Source of the DNA: Arachidicoccus ginsenosidivorans | Lineage (GTDB): Bacteria > Bacteroidota > Bacteroidia > Chitinophagales > Chitinophagaceae | Length of the DNA stretch: 64,000 bases | Direction of reading: 5' to 3' | Assembly: GCF_007971385.1 (NCBI RefSeq) | Contig: NZ_CP042434.1 | Location: 5,642,001 to 5,706,000, forward strand | The notes under the pieces: model-generated | The model's database searches: none | What the model was told of the DNA's origin: nothing | The model's input: only the letters and a program-made list of their open reading frames with translations | Shown here: piece after piece, positions 39,725-48,837 of the stretch | How positions within the stretch are numbered: the first letter of the stretch is position 1 | How the letters are laid out: every line of letters begins with the position of its first letter | Program-made: the position numbers and the translations under genes

Positions 39725-40947
39725 TTACAAGACAGATTTATGTAGGTACAGGTTATCTAATCGCTGCAAGGCTTCCACATAATAATAATCGGCATAGTTT
39801 AAGGGCACATCAACTTCCGAATGACTTGGTTTTGACCCTGTGCTATGCAGCAGGATAAAGCCATGGTGCCGGCCGGCGGCCGACCGGTAATGATTGGTGA
39901 GTCGGGTTAAAATTTTTATGGCAATTTTTCTGTAATAGTGCCCTTTTTTACTATAAGTGCTTAGTTCCAGAAGGCCGCTTGCAATAACGGCCGCTGCTGA
40001 TACGTCGCGGGGTTCATTTGGAATACCCGGGGCATCGAAATCCCAATAGGGAATCAGATCTTTAGGCAGGTGCGGATTGTTTAAAATAAACCTGGCAATA
40101 AGCTCAGCCTGAGCTAAATAGGTCTTGTTACCGGTTTCCCGGTAACACATGGTATATCCATAAAGTCCCCAGGCCTGGCCGCGGGCCCAGGCAGACGCAT
40201 CGCTATATCCCTGATGGGTCGTTTTTTTGATAACACGGCCGGTGGTTGAATCATAATCCACCACATGAAAGGAACTATAGTCTTTTCTAAAGTGGTTTTT
40301 CATGGTGGTTTTAGCGTGCTGATCAGCAATATGGTAAAAACTGGTATCTCCTGTTAACTTTGTGGCTTCAAAAAGCAGTTCCAGGTTCAGCATATTATCA
40401 ATGATAACAGGGTATGCCCATTTTTGTTTATTATGGTCCCAGGATCTGATTGCCCCTACGGTCGGGTTAAAACGGGAGGAAAGCGTCTTAGCGGCAGTGA
40501 TGATTACTGCTTTGTAGGTCGGATCTTTTGTAAGTCTGTATCCATTACCAAAGCTACAATACACCTTAAATCCCATGTCATGGGTCGTAGCGTTCCATTT
40601 TTCTTTTTCAATGCGTGCTGTATATTGACGGGCAGCTGTTGCCCACTTAGACTGGTGATTAAATCCATACAGGTACCAAAGCAGGCCAGGGAAAAATCCG
40701 CTGGTCCAATCCTTAGAAGCTACAAGTAATAGTTTGCCATCTTTTCTGTGCGTGGAGAGACTAGATTGGCATGACCTGCTTGCGCTTCAGGTACTGCTTT
40801 TAGCATCACATTTGTCTGGGATTCAATCTCCTTAAATACTTTTTGTATACCTGCTTTATTTAATTTTACTTTTTGGCTAAAGCCAACTGTACAGCAAGCA
40901 GCTGTGATAATAATGGTTACTATTAGGTGTTTTATAATTCGCTTCAT
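39725..40947 (-). CDS. GH88 unsaturated glucuronyl hydrolase, one frameshift
   Basis: Restoring one base in the T run 40742-40745 yields a 407-aa protein, including ~50 residues hidden between the two printed frames (DGKLLLVASKDWTSGFFPGL and onward). Family motifs: THDMGFKVYCSFGNGY (catalytic Asp), WDHNKQKWAYPVIIDNMLNLELL, GYSDASAWARGQAWGLYGYTM and RDVSAAAVIASGL. Signal peptide MKRIIKHLIVTIIITAACC. The enzyme hydrates and releases the 4,5-unsaturated uronic acid produced by a lyase such as the upstream PL6 product. Lies 13 bases downstream of a GH29 gene, so likely cotranscribed. Confidence 0.88.
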
Positions 40948-40960
40948 AATTTGCTTTTAT

Positions 40961-43090
40961 TTAGTCCTTCTGTAATGGGCGTAATTGGATTTCTAATAAT
41001 TTCATGAGTTCTGGCCCTGTAATCGCCTCTGCCTTTATTGTTAGATGATGAATGCCAGCAGGAAGATCAACTGTACCGCCATCATCTGTATGATTTTTTT
41101 CGGAAGGTTTGTGGTCGACGACGCGGTTAACCTGATAGTCATCCAGGGACATCATATAGCGACCTCCCGAGGCAACGTCTGACACATACTTTATTTGTAT
41201 ATTAAATTGCGCTGGAAAATCTGTCCTGAAAGTCCACTCTACATACTGATCTTTTGACTTCCATCCACTTACGTAATAACGGTTCGCTTTTCCATCACCA
41301 AAACCGAACTTGCCTCCGTGCTGGGTAGCGTCGTAAGCGAGTAAGCGGCTAAGGGATATATTTGTGGAGACGTATCGCAATGAATCCGCCTGAATGGTTG
41401 GAGCATGATCTTTTAACTCCAGGACAATTACGGTATTGGCAGTGTCATCGTCTTCAGCCCTGGTAGGCAGTTTCAACATAATATCCAAAGGATTTATTCG
41501 TTTTACGGATATAATTTCCCTTTGATTTGCCAGCATATAAGCTTTATTTACAGGGGATTTCAGGCCACCAACATATAAATGACCATCCTTTGGCCACTCA
41601 AAGACATGTAAAAAGATTTTATTTGCTTTTGTGGTAATGACACCCCAGCTTTGTAAGGGGAGCGGACTACGCTGGGTTCCGTATATGCTGGAATCATTTT
41701 TGGCCATCCAGGCGCCTATCCCATTTAAAATCTTTATATCCTTGGGGTCAAATGCGCCACTTCCCATGGGGCCAATATTCATGAGCAGATTACCGCCCCT
41801 GGAAGCCGCACTGGCCAGTAGGCGGATAAAATGACTGGCGGGTTTATGCGACAAATCAAACTTTGAATACCCATAGGATTCATTGGTCGTGGGGATGGCT
41901 TCCCAGTCTCCCTGGACCGGATAAAACGCTGCCGGCCGGTCAGCTGTATTTTGATAATCGCCGAAATTACGTCCTGAAATGCGGGCCAGCCGTCCATTGA
42001 TGACGATCTCAGAAGCTGTATCTGTGGCCCGAATAGCTTTGAGTATCCGAAGATTTTCTGAAAGCGGTAATTTGTGCGGCGTATCAAACCAAAGAATATC
42101 CGGATGATATTTTTGGATCAGTTCTTTAATTTGTGGTATGGCTTTTTCATTTACATAGCGCTGAATCCTGGGTAACCATTCGGGATGATTGTCATACCAT
42201 TTTTCTCCACCAATTTTTTTGTCTCCACCCGGGTTATCATAATCCCAGTCGTTACCAGGTGCATCTGGGTGCTCCCAGTCAAATGCATGGGAATAGTAAA
42301 ACCCGAATTTGAGGCCGTATTTTTTACAGGCAGCCGATAAGGCAACCATTGGGTCTTTATGATAAGCGCTCTGCTTGACGATATTATAATCTGATACCTT
42401 TGAGTCATACATTGCAAAGCCGTCATGATGTTTGGCGGTAATAATCAAATAACGCATGCCTGCCTTTTTTGCTTGTTTCACCCAGGTGTCTGCATTGAAT
42501 TGGACGGGATTAAAATGATGGGCCAGATTTAGATATACGCTGCGGGGAATCTTTTTTATACGCATAAGATGCTCTGCATAACCTGGAACGGGTTTGCCCT
42601 GCCATGCTCCAGCAGCTTCGGAATATACGCCCCAATGCAAAAACATGCCAAATTTAGCTTCCCGCCACCAGCTGATTCTTTGTTCATGATTTTGCATTGA
42701 AGCAGTCCACCAACCATTAAGGGCACTATCAATAGCCACCTGATCACGGTCCTTAACCTCGTTTAACATTGTGCCTTCGGCTGCACTATCCACTGCCTCT
42801 GATTTTACGTGATTTAGCTTGTCCGGATGTGCGTTTAAAGGGTTTGATTTTAAAGGGTGTGATTTTAAAGCCTGTGATTTTTGAGCTTGCGATTTATGCG
42901 TGTATGTTTTTTGGGCAAAAACACCGTTACGCCCGATGGATAAAACAAGCAAAATGATTAAAGTGCGAAATTGCCTTATGAACCATGCGTGCCAACGTCC
43001 GCCGCCTTTTAGCGCAAATATTATTTGTTTATTTTTAAACTGATGGCTTATTGGCCATTGAATAAGTATATATTGAAAATAAAGTGGCAT
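40961..43090 (-). CDS. alpha-L-fucosidase, GH29, long form with Lys/Ser-rich N-terminus
   Basis: A 709-aa enzyme, the longest of four GH29 paralogues. The hydrophobic signal-like segment is at ~43-60 (TLIILLVLSI), preceded by ~40 extra residues; no better start is visible. After it comes a low-complexity linker (~64-95) with repeated KSQA/KSHP/KSNP units. The GH29 core has KFGMFLHWG, ITAKHHDGFAMYD and nucleophile ILWFDTPHKL. Residues ~580-709 form a beta-sandwich (VEWTFRTDFPAQFNIQIKY, MMSLDDYQV, HHLTIKAEA), likely a carbohydrate-binding module. Lies 50 bases downstream of GH31 and 13 before GH88, so part of one transcription unit. Confidence 0.92.
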   Translation of the reverse strand: MPLYFQYILIQWPISHQFKNKQIIFALKGGGRWHAWFIRQFRTLIILLVLSIGRNGVFAQKTYTHKSQAQKSQALKSHPLKSNPLNAHPDKLNHVKSEAVDSAAEGTMLNEVKDRDQVAIDSALNGWWTASMQNHEQRISWWREAKFGMFLHWGVYSEAAGAWQGKPVPGYAEHLMRIKKIPRSVYLNLAHHFNPVQFNADTWVKQAKKAGMRYLIITAKHHDGFAMYDSKVSDYNIVKQSAYHKDPMVALSAACKKYGLKFGFYYSHAFDWEHPDAPGNDWDYDNPGGDKKIGGEKWYDNHPEWLPRIQRYVNEKAIPQIKELIQKYHPDILWFDTPHKLPLSENLRILKAIRATDTASEIVINGRLARISGRNFGDYQNTADRPAAFYPVQGDWEAIPTTNESYGYSKFDLSHKPASHFIRLLASAASRGGNLLMNIGPMGSGAFDPKDIKILNGIGAWMAKNDSSIYGTQRSPLPLQSWGVITTKANKIFLHVFEWPKDGHLYVGGLKSPVNKAYMLANQREIISVKRINPLDIMLKLPTRAEDDDTANTVIVLELKDHAPTIQADSLRYVSTNISLSRLLAYDATQHGGKFGFGDGKANRYYVSGWKSKDQYVEWTFRTDFPAQFNIQIKYVSDVASGGRYMMSLDDYQVNRVVDHKPSEKNHTDDGGTVDLPAGIHHLTIKAEAITGPELMKLLEIQLRPLQKD
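42818..42903. repeat. low-complexity repeat coding for a KS-rich linker
   Basis: An imperfect ~15-base repeat (variants of ttttaaag/cttgcgattt with tgtgattttaaagg) that encodes about five KSxx units in the N-terminal linker of the long GH29 enzyme. The repeat copies are degenerate. It probably acts as a flexible spacer. Confidence 0.6.
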
Positions 43091-43140
43091 AGGTGTTCCC
43101 TGAAATTTTTATGATTCTAAATTGGTTTATCAACATGACT

Positions 43141-45354
43141 TTACTGTTGAGCCGTCATCCATTTCCAGGTGATCTTACCTAATGTATTGGGCTTACCGGA
43201 CACGGGTGCGCTAATCTTGCCTTCTAAGATCCCTTTTGCATTTTTGACAACCGTAATCGTTCTCCAGCTATAGGCGCCCTTTTCATAGTCATAACTGAGA
43301 CCGTCATCATCATAAAGCTGAAAACTGCCGGGCTTGGTACCGTAATATCGAATTTCCAGATCAACTTTCTGATCGCCCCCAGGGGCATGTAACATAGCGG
43401 GCATCATGGGTATAATGCCTCCATCTCTGACATAGACTGGGATTTTGTCAAGTCCTGGCGTAACTTGAATGATCTCACCGTTGCCCACATAAGCGCCTGT
43501 ATAAAAGTCATACCAATTGCCTTTGGGTAAAATAACTTTACGGCTGGTCTGCCCGGTAAATATGGGTGCCACTAATAAATTTGGACCAGCTAAATATTGA
43601 TCCTTGATTTCCTTTGCTTTAGCTTCTTCATAAGGGTTTTCCTCCAGGTTCTGCGCTGTTTTTTCTAGCTTAAGTGTGGAACTGAATCCGGGTTCCAGAT
43701 TCATGGCCCTAAATGGTGGGATTCCTTTAAAGTGATATAGTGCAAAGGATGCATACCAGTAAGGCATCATGCGCATTCTAAGTTCTGCGAGTTGCTTTAT
43801 CTGATCTGCGACTTCCGGGAATGTCCAGGGTTTAGTGCCGCTGGACCAGGCATTGATCATGGCCAGGGGTGAGAAGATATTTGACTGAAAACGGCGCAGC
43901 CATTCCTCGGCCGTCTTGGATGCCCTGACTTCCGGCGTCCAGAGTACGCCGGCAAATCCGCTATTAATTAATGCAGTAATAAAATCCCTGTGATCATAAT
44001 AATCATTATATATCACGTAAGGAAATCGGACGCCACCGCCATTAGATGCCCGTACAAGTCCATAGGTTCTTCTATTCAGCTGGTGAAACATCTCTGTGCT
44101 ATAGCGTTGGATTAATAGGCCATAGATCTGACGCATCTGCTCGCCACTGGTGCCGGAGGGAAAAGTCGCCACATCTGGCCATAGGTACTGATCGCCGCCA
44201 TCGACTTCATCAAATTTGAATCCGCTGACGCCAATAGCGACCTGATGCTGCTTAAGATAACCAAAAAAAATATCCCTGGCTGCTTTCATGGTAAGATCAG
44301 GCACCACACCATTCCAGACGGTGTGCGTACCTGTAAAAGGTTTGATTGCCTTATAAATAGGTGACTCGGGAGATATATAGGGATTGGTCCATAAATTAAG
44401 CCGGACGCCCTTTTTTAGCATACTTTCTGCAAAGGCTGCCGGATGAGCAAAGCGGGTGCTGTCCCACTGCAAAGTGCAGGGGTAGGATTTACTTTGCCAG
44501 CCTGGCTCCAGACCGATAAAATCAAGTGGATAGCCTTTGCTTTCAAAATCTGCTGCTTCTTTAGCCACTTGGTCTGCATTATATAATCTTTGGACGCGCT
44601 GGGTAAAACCTAGTCCCCATCTTGGCGGGATAGGCCCGCCGCCATTAAACAGATTAAAGCGGCGTACGACGTCCAGCGTCGTAGGCCCGGCGATAACATA
44701 AATCACCCCACCCGATGCCGGCACCAGCATATCCACGCCATCAGAATAGGGTCGGGGGCTCCACTTTTTGTCCAGATTTCTGTCATAAATCACGGGTGGA
44801 TGTTTACTGTCTTTTTCTACTGCAGTTCCCGCATATATCTTGATGTATCTGGCGACATTGACAAATACACCATATCCGTTTGAGGATACGTAAAACGGTG
44901 TCGGCGCATGTGTATGGCCATCATCTGCACCAGCATAATTATCCACATGCAGCTGCATAATCCGGCCACGTTGATTGACTGTCTTGAAATTAAGACCAAA
45001 ACCAAAAAGTTGTTCTTTTTTATCAAGTGGAAAATGTAGGTATGTCTGGTGGTCGACCACTTTTGCAGTGATGTCCATTTTGACAAGCGGAAACGGCTCT
45101 TCCCCAATATCTTGTAAGCCATGCATATTGGCCTCAGCGCCTGCCGCGCTACGTAGGTCAATCTTATCCGGCACTCCTACTGTGGCTTTATAAATCCCTG
45201 GTGCGACTTCTTGCCATTTAAGTTGCTGGGCAGCACTATTATTAATAGCTGCGAGCAATAGTAACAGCAAGAATATAAATGGCCAAATCCATTGCACGGG
45301 CCCATTATTTGACATTTTAAATAGTAAACTCTTATTTTCAGCGATTAAATGCAT
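43141..45354 (-). CDS. GH31 alpha-glycosidase
   Basis: A 737-aa secreted enzyme. Signal peptide after a short basic leader (IFLLLLLLAAINNSAAQQ); a start at 45315 (MSNNGPVQ) is an alternative. Core motifs: NGGGPIPPRWGLGFTQR, the nucleophile in FKFDEVDGG, DYYDHRDFITALINSGFAG with the acid/base region, and PIFTGQ plus YDDDGLSYDYEKG at the C-terminus. GH31 includes alpha-glucosidases, alpha-xylosidases and alpha-galactosidases; the barrel insertions here do not let me choose. First gene of the run GH31-GH29-GH88. A 468-base gap to the ABC system upstream leaves room for a promoter. Confidence 0.9.
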   Translation of the reverse strand: MHLIAENKSLLFKMSNNGPVQWIWPFIFLLLLLLAAINNSAAQQLKWQEVAPGIYKATVGVPDKIDLRSAAGAEANMHGLQDIGEEPFPLVKMDITAKVVDHQTYLHFPLDKKEQLFGFGLNFKTVNQRGRIMQLHVDNYAGADDGHTHAPTPFYVSSNGYGVFVNVARYIKIYAGTAVEKDSKHPPVIYDRNLDKKWSPRPYSDGVDMLVPASGGVIYVIAGPTTLDVVRRFNLFNGGGPIPPRWGLGFTQRVQRLYNADQVAKEAADFESKGYPLDFIGLEPGWQSKSYPCTLQWDSTRFAHPAAFAESMLKKGVRLNLWTNPYISPESPIYKAIKPFTGTHTVWNGVVPDLTMKAARDIFFGYLKQHQVAIGVSGFKFDEVDGGDQYLWPDVATFPSGTSGEQMRQIYGLLIQRYSTEMFHQLNRRTYGLVRASNGGGVRFPYVIYNDYYDHRDFITALINSGFAGVLWTPEVRASKTAEEWLRRFQSNIFSPLAMINAWSSGTKPWTFPEVADQIKQLAELRMRMMPYWYASFALYHFKGIPPFRAMNLEPGFSSTLKLEKTAQNLEENPYEEAKAKEIKDQYLAGPNLLVAPIFTGQTSRKVILPKGNWYDFYTGAYVGNGEIIQVTPGLDKIPVYVRDGGIIPMMPAMLHAPGGDQKVDLEIRYYGTKPGSFQLYDDDGLSYDYEKGAYSWRTITVVKNAKGILEGKISAPVSGKPNTLGKITWKWMTAQQ

Positions 45355-45822
45355 TTTTTATACCTAATTTTTACTTTAATATCCTTTGATTTATGACTTA
45401 CTATAACCAACATAGAGACCCATTGCTAAACTTAGCTTGAAAACTCACCAAATCAGGGCAATATATCAGGACCTCACAAATTTAATCGAATATTATTGTT
45501 TGATAAGATGGATTATTGGCCAATTAGTAAGTTAAATTAACCTCGAAAGACTAAGTCAACAAGCCATCACCTTTTGGCGAGGGCTTGCCAAAGCTACATA
45601 TAGCGATATTATCAATCTCTACAGCAAAGTCAGCATATTCGAAACTTTTATTTTACTTTTGAAACTTGTTAAACAAAAGACTATAAACTCCACTGATTTT
45701 CAATTAATTGGAATTTGGATCGTTATTTAAAAAACAACAAAATAACATCCAAACCACATAATTGGTAAAAAAGGTAAGGATATAAAATTTGATAATGACA
45801 AAAAACGAATTAGAATTATAAA
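45355..45822. other. intergenic region between GH31 and the ABC three-component system
   Basis: 468 AT-rich bases between two divergent units, GH31 leftward and the HNH/ABC operon rightward. It must carry both promoters. A 10-base palindrome ATTGGCCAAT lies at 45515-45524. No gene is supported. Confidence 0.5.
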
Positions 45823-46662
45823 ATGGCAGACAACAAGGCGAGGCAATATTCAAAGTTAACAATAAAAAAATTATATGCACTTTCTGGAAACAAATGTGCC
45901 TTTCCAGGTTGTGATGTGCAGTTTTTAAATTGGGAAGATGATACTAATTTTTCAAATATATGCCATATTGAAGATGCGAACCTAAACACGCACAAGGCAG
46001 ATAGGTATAATCCAAAAATGTCAAATAAGGAAAGGTCGGATTATAAAAACCTTTTATTACTTTGTCCAAATCACCACATTGAAACAAATAATCCAGAAAG
46101 GTATACCGTAGAAGTTCTAAGAGATATAAAACGTAACCATGAAGAAGCAATTTTAAGAAAATTATCTGGGCAACATTTAATCACCAAAAATCCCTCCGCT
46201 TTAAATATAGTAATAAGCTGTTTAGGGAGCTCTATTTTTAATGATCAAAATGGACAAGAGCCAATAAAAGCTCCAAACCCAGAAGATAAAATTCGTTACA
46301 ATAATATTAAAAAGTTTAAGCCTATTATTGAAGAGTATAAAATTTATCAAGGCAGATTAAATAAGATTTATGAAGAAATTGAAAAGCAAGGATCTACCAG
46401 AAAGGAATTTGTTTTGCGTAATATTAGGGACACCTATTTAATAGAGAAAGTTAAATACGACAATATTGACCAAATTAGAGCGAACGCGGATAATATTATT
46501 GAAAATGTCCAAGCAAAACTATGGCACTTGTTAGAAACCAGTGGCAATGCAAATACACATTTACCTATTGAAACAATACAAATAAGCTTATTCGTAATCC
46601 TGGTAGATGCATTTATGAGGTGTAGCATTTTAGAAGAACCTAAGAAATATGATTATCAATAA
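45823..46662 (+). CDS. HNH nuclease component of an ABC-three-component (ABC-3C) system
   Basis: A 279-aa protein. Residues ~15-110 are an HNH endonuclease domain: CAFPGC (zinc knuckle), ICHIEDANLN with the catalytic His, and LLLLCPNHHIETNN with the second Cys pair and His. The rest (~150-279) is a helical partner domain typical of the ABC-3C effector-linked component. It overlaps the next gene by 14 bases. Known for the family: three-part systems of an ABC-type ATPase with a coiled-coil (DUF2326-type), a small middle component and a variable effector, proposed to act in defence. Inferred here: the HNH nuclease is the effector, triggered by the ATPase. Confidence 0.82.
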   Translation: MADNKARQYSKLTIKKLYALSGNKCAFPGCDVQFLNWEDDTNFSNICHIEDANLNTHKADRYNPKMSNKERSDYKNLLLLCPNHHIETNNPERYTVEVLRDIKRNHEEAILRKLSGQHLITKNPSALNIVISCLGSSIFNDQNGQEPIKAPNPEDKIRYNNIKKFKPIIEEYKIYQGRLNKIYEEIEKQGSTRKEFVLRNIRDTYLIEKVKYDNIDQIRANADNIIENVQAKLWHLLETSGNANTHLPIETIQISLFVILVDAFMRCSILEEPKKYDYQ

Positions 46663-46882
46663 ACATATAAATCCAGAAAGAGATCTCTATTATCTCGGTG
46701 GCAAATTAATAGAAATTTTGGGAGATTCAAATCCTATAAATATTGATTATATAGATCTATATAACCAATTAAATAACGAACATCATATTTCAATCAATTT
46801 ATTTTCATTGGTATTAGATTGGTTGTTTATATTAGGAGTAATAAAAAAAGGCAAAAAGGGGGCGATAGTAAAATGTTTTTAA
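46649..46882 (+). CDS. ABC-3C middle component
   Basis: A 77-aa winged-helix-like protein (INPERDLYYLGGKLIEIL, SINLFSLVLDWLFILGVI). Size and position match the small middle component of ABC-3C systems, and a stretch of hydrophobic residues with ILGVIKKG at the end is typical. Its ATG overlaps the end of the HNH gene and its stop overlaps the next start by 10 bases, so the three genes form one translationally coupled unit. Role known for the family: bridge between the ATPase and the effector component. Confidence 0.8.
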   Translation: MIINKHINPERDLYYLGGKLIEILGDSNPINIDYIDLYNQLNNEHHISINLFSLVLDWLFILGVIKKGKKGAIVKCF

Positions 46883-48573
46883 AGCGTTTAATCATAGAAA
46901 ACAAAACGGGCATAATTAGGGACATTCCTTTCAAAAAAGGCATCAACCTAATCGTGGACGAAACGCCTGAAGGGAATCCCCAACAAACCACTGGTAATAA
47001 TGTTGGCAAAACAACAGTTCTTCGTTTAATCGATTATTGCTTAGGGTCAAAAGGGGAAAACATATATAAAGACATCGAATTCTCAAAGCAGCCGAATACA
47101 AATATTGAAAACTTCTTACTGGAAACAGAAGTTTTAATTACCATTGAATTGACAACTGATATAACTGACAAAAATAGTGATCAAATTACAATACAACGTA
47201 ACTTTTTAAAAAGAAATAAAAAAATACAGAGGATTAATAATACGGATTACTTGGACGATAAAAAATTCGATTTAGAATTAAAACGATTAATTTTTAAAAC
47301 CGGGGTAGCCAAACCGACATTCAGGCAAATAATTTCTAAAAATATAAGATTAGATAAAGACCGAATGGATAAAATCGTTCGAGTGCTTGGTTCTTTTGTC
47401 GGCAATGAAGTCTATGAAGCATTATATCTATTCTGGCTAGGCATAATGACAGAGCATGCACAGGAGAAACATAGACTTACCGGCGAAAAGAAAAATGAGC
47501 ATAAATTCCGTGCTCGGTTAAAAAAAGAAGGGGAACTTTCCTTAATTGAACAAAAATTGGCTTTCCACAATGATAAATTATTAGCGCTTGAAAAGCAAAA
47601 AGAGAATTTTAATCTAAATGAAAATTATGAGGAAGATTTGGTGAGGCTCAATCAGGTAAAATATAATTTAAATAAAATATCCACCCAAATCAGTCAGCTA
47701 GAGGTAAGGAAAGATTTAATACATGAAAGTAAAGTTCAATTAGAGCATGAATATACACATATTAACAATGAAAAAATAAAAAACCTTTATGACTCAGCTA
47801 ATGCATTAATACCTGATATACAAACAACTTTTGAAGAGACTTTAAAATTTCATAATGAATTAATAGCAGAAAAATTAGATTATATAACCAAGGAGCTACC
47901 CGATTTAGAGGATAAACTGAAAACATTGCAATCAGATTTAGTTAAATTATGCAATAAAGAGAAAAGCCTAATTGATAAAATAAGAAAATCGAACGTAATT
48001 GCAGATTTAGAAAAGATTGTTACTGAATTAAATATACAATTTGAGCGGAAAGGAAATTTGGAGGAGCAAAAACGTCTCTGGGATTTTTCAAATGCAAAAT
48101 TAAAGCGAATTGAAAATGACCTGAATTTGACCAACCAACACATCAACGCTAATGATGAATTGATTAAGCAAAGAGTAACTCAATTTAATAAATATTTCAC
48201 AAAATTATCTGTGATTCTCTATGATGAAAATTATATTCTCAGCCCTATAAAAAAAGAAGATGGTTATGATTTGATGGTGATAAATATAGAAGCAAATCCA
48301 AGTACTGGTAAAAAGAAAGGACAAATAGCGGCTTTTGATTTTGCATATATTCAATTTGCTGACGACTTTGATATCCAATGCTTGCACTTCATATTACATG
48401 ACCAATTAGAGAATATGCATGATAATCAATTGAATACTTTAGTTAACGTTGCAAATAACATCAATGGACAGTATATCGTTCCCATTTTAAGGGATAAAAT
48501 ACCTGCTAATATTGATATTAGTCAAATTGAAATTCTATCCTTGTCCCAAAACAATAAATTATTCAAATTATAA
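46873..48573 (+). CDS. ABC-3C ATPase, DUF2326-type, with long coiled coil
   Basis: A 566-aa ABC-type ATPase. I place the start at 46873 (MFLKRLIIENKTG), overlapping the middle-component stop, rather than 54 bases upstream. Walker A-like GNNVGKTTVLRLIDYCLG lies near residue 55; two long charged coiled-coil stretches follow (about 210-420), and the C-terminal part carries GQIAAFDFAYIQFA and FILHDQLENM, which correspond to the Walker B and H-loop region. The architecture is that of SMC/Rad50-like defence ATPases with DUF2326. AT-rich and unlike its neighbours in codon composition, which suggests horizontal transfer. It would sense damage or invading DNA and activate the HNH partner (inference). 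Confidence 0.85.
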   Translation: MFLKRLIIENKTGIIRDIPFKKGINLIVDETPEGNPQQTTGNNVGKTTVLRLIDYCLGSKGENIYKDIEFSKQPNTNIENFLLETEVLITIELTTDITDKNSDQITIQRNFLKRNKKIQRINNTDYLDDKKFDLELKRLIFKTGVAKPTFRQIISKNIRLDKDRMDKIVRVLGSFVGNEVYEALYLFWLGIMTEHAQEKHRLTGEKKNEHKFRARLKKEGELSLIEQKLAFHNDKLLALEKQKENFNLNENYEEDLVRLNQVKYNLNKISTQISQLEVRKDLIHESKVQLEHEYTHINNEKIKNLYDSANALIPDIQTTFEETLKFHNELIAEKLDYITKELPDLEDKLKTLQSDLVKLCNKEKSLIDKIRKSNVIADLEKIVTELNIQFERKGNLEEQKRLWDFSNAKLKRIENDLNLTNQHINANDELIKQRVTQFNKYFTKLSVILYDENYILSPIKKEDGYDLMVINIEANPSTGKKKGQIAAFDFAYIQFADDFDIQCLHFILHDQLENMHDNQLNTLVNVANNINGQYIVPILRDKIPANIDISQIEILSLSQNNKLFKL

Positions 48574-48837
48574 TGCTATTGACTTAGACTTAAACCAACT
48601 TATAGCATAAATGAACCAGGAAATTAAAGATACGCACCTGCAATGCCCCTCTGTTAGCAACTGCCCTTCCATGAACAGCATCCAGTTAAACTTATTTATG
48701 ATTTATGGCCAGCCTCGCTCCACCAAAATAAATACATAAAAAATATATAAGCCTGATTTTGTCCAAAATAAACACCTCCGCCACCTGCAGTTGAATGTGA
48801 ATAATATGAAAGAAACAGTCAATTCTGCAGCCATCTA

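Noticed and set aside
48574..48837. ATGCTAT and ATAGCAT inverted repeat at 48572-48608 after the ABC-3C ATPase
   Set aside because: Only seven bases, long loop and no T tract, so I did not list it as a terminator.
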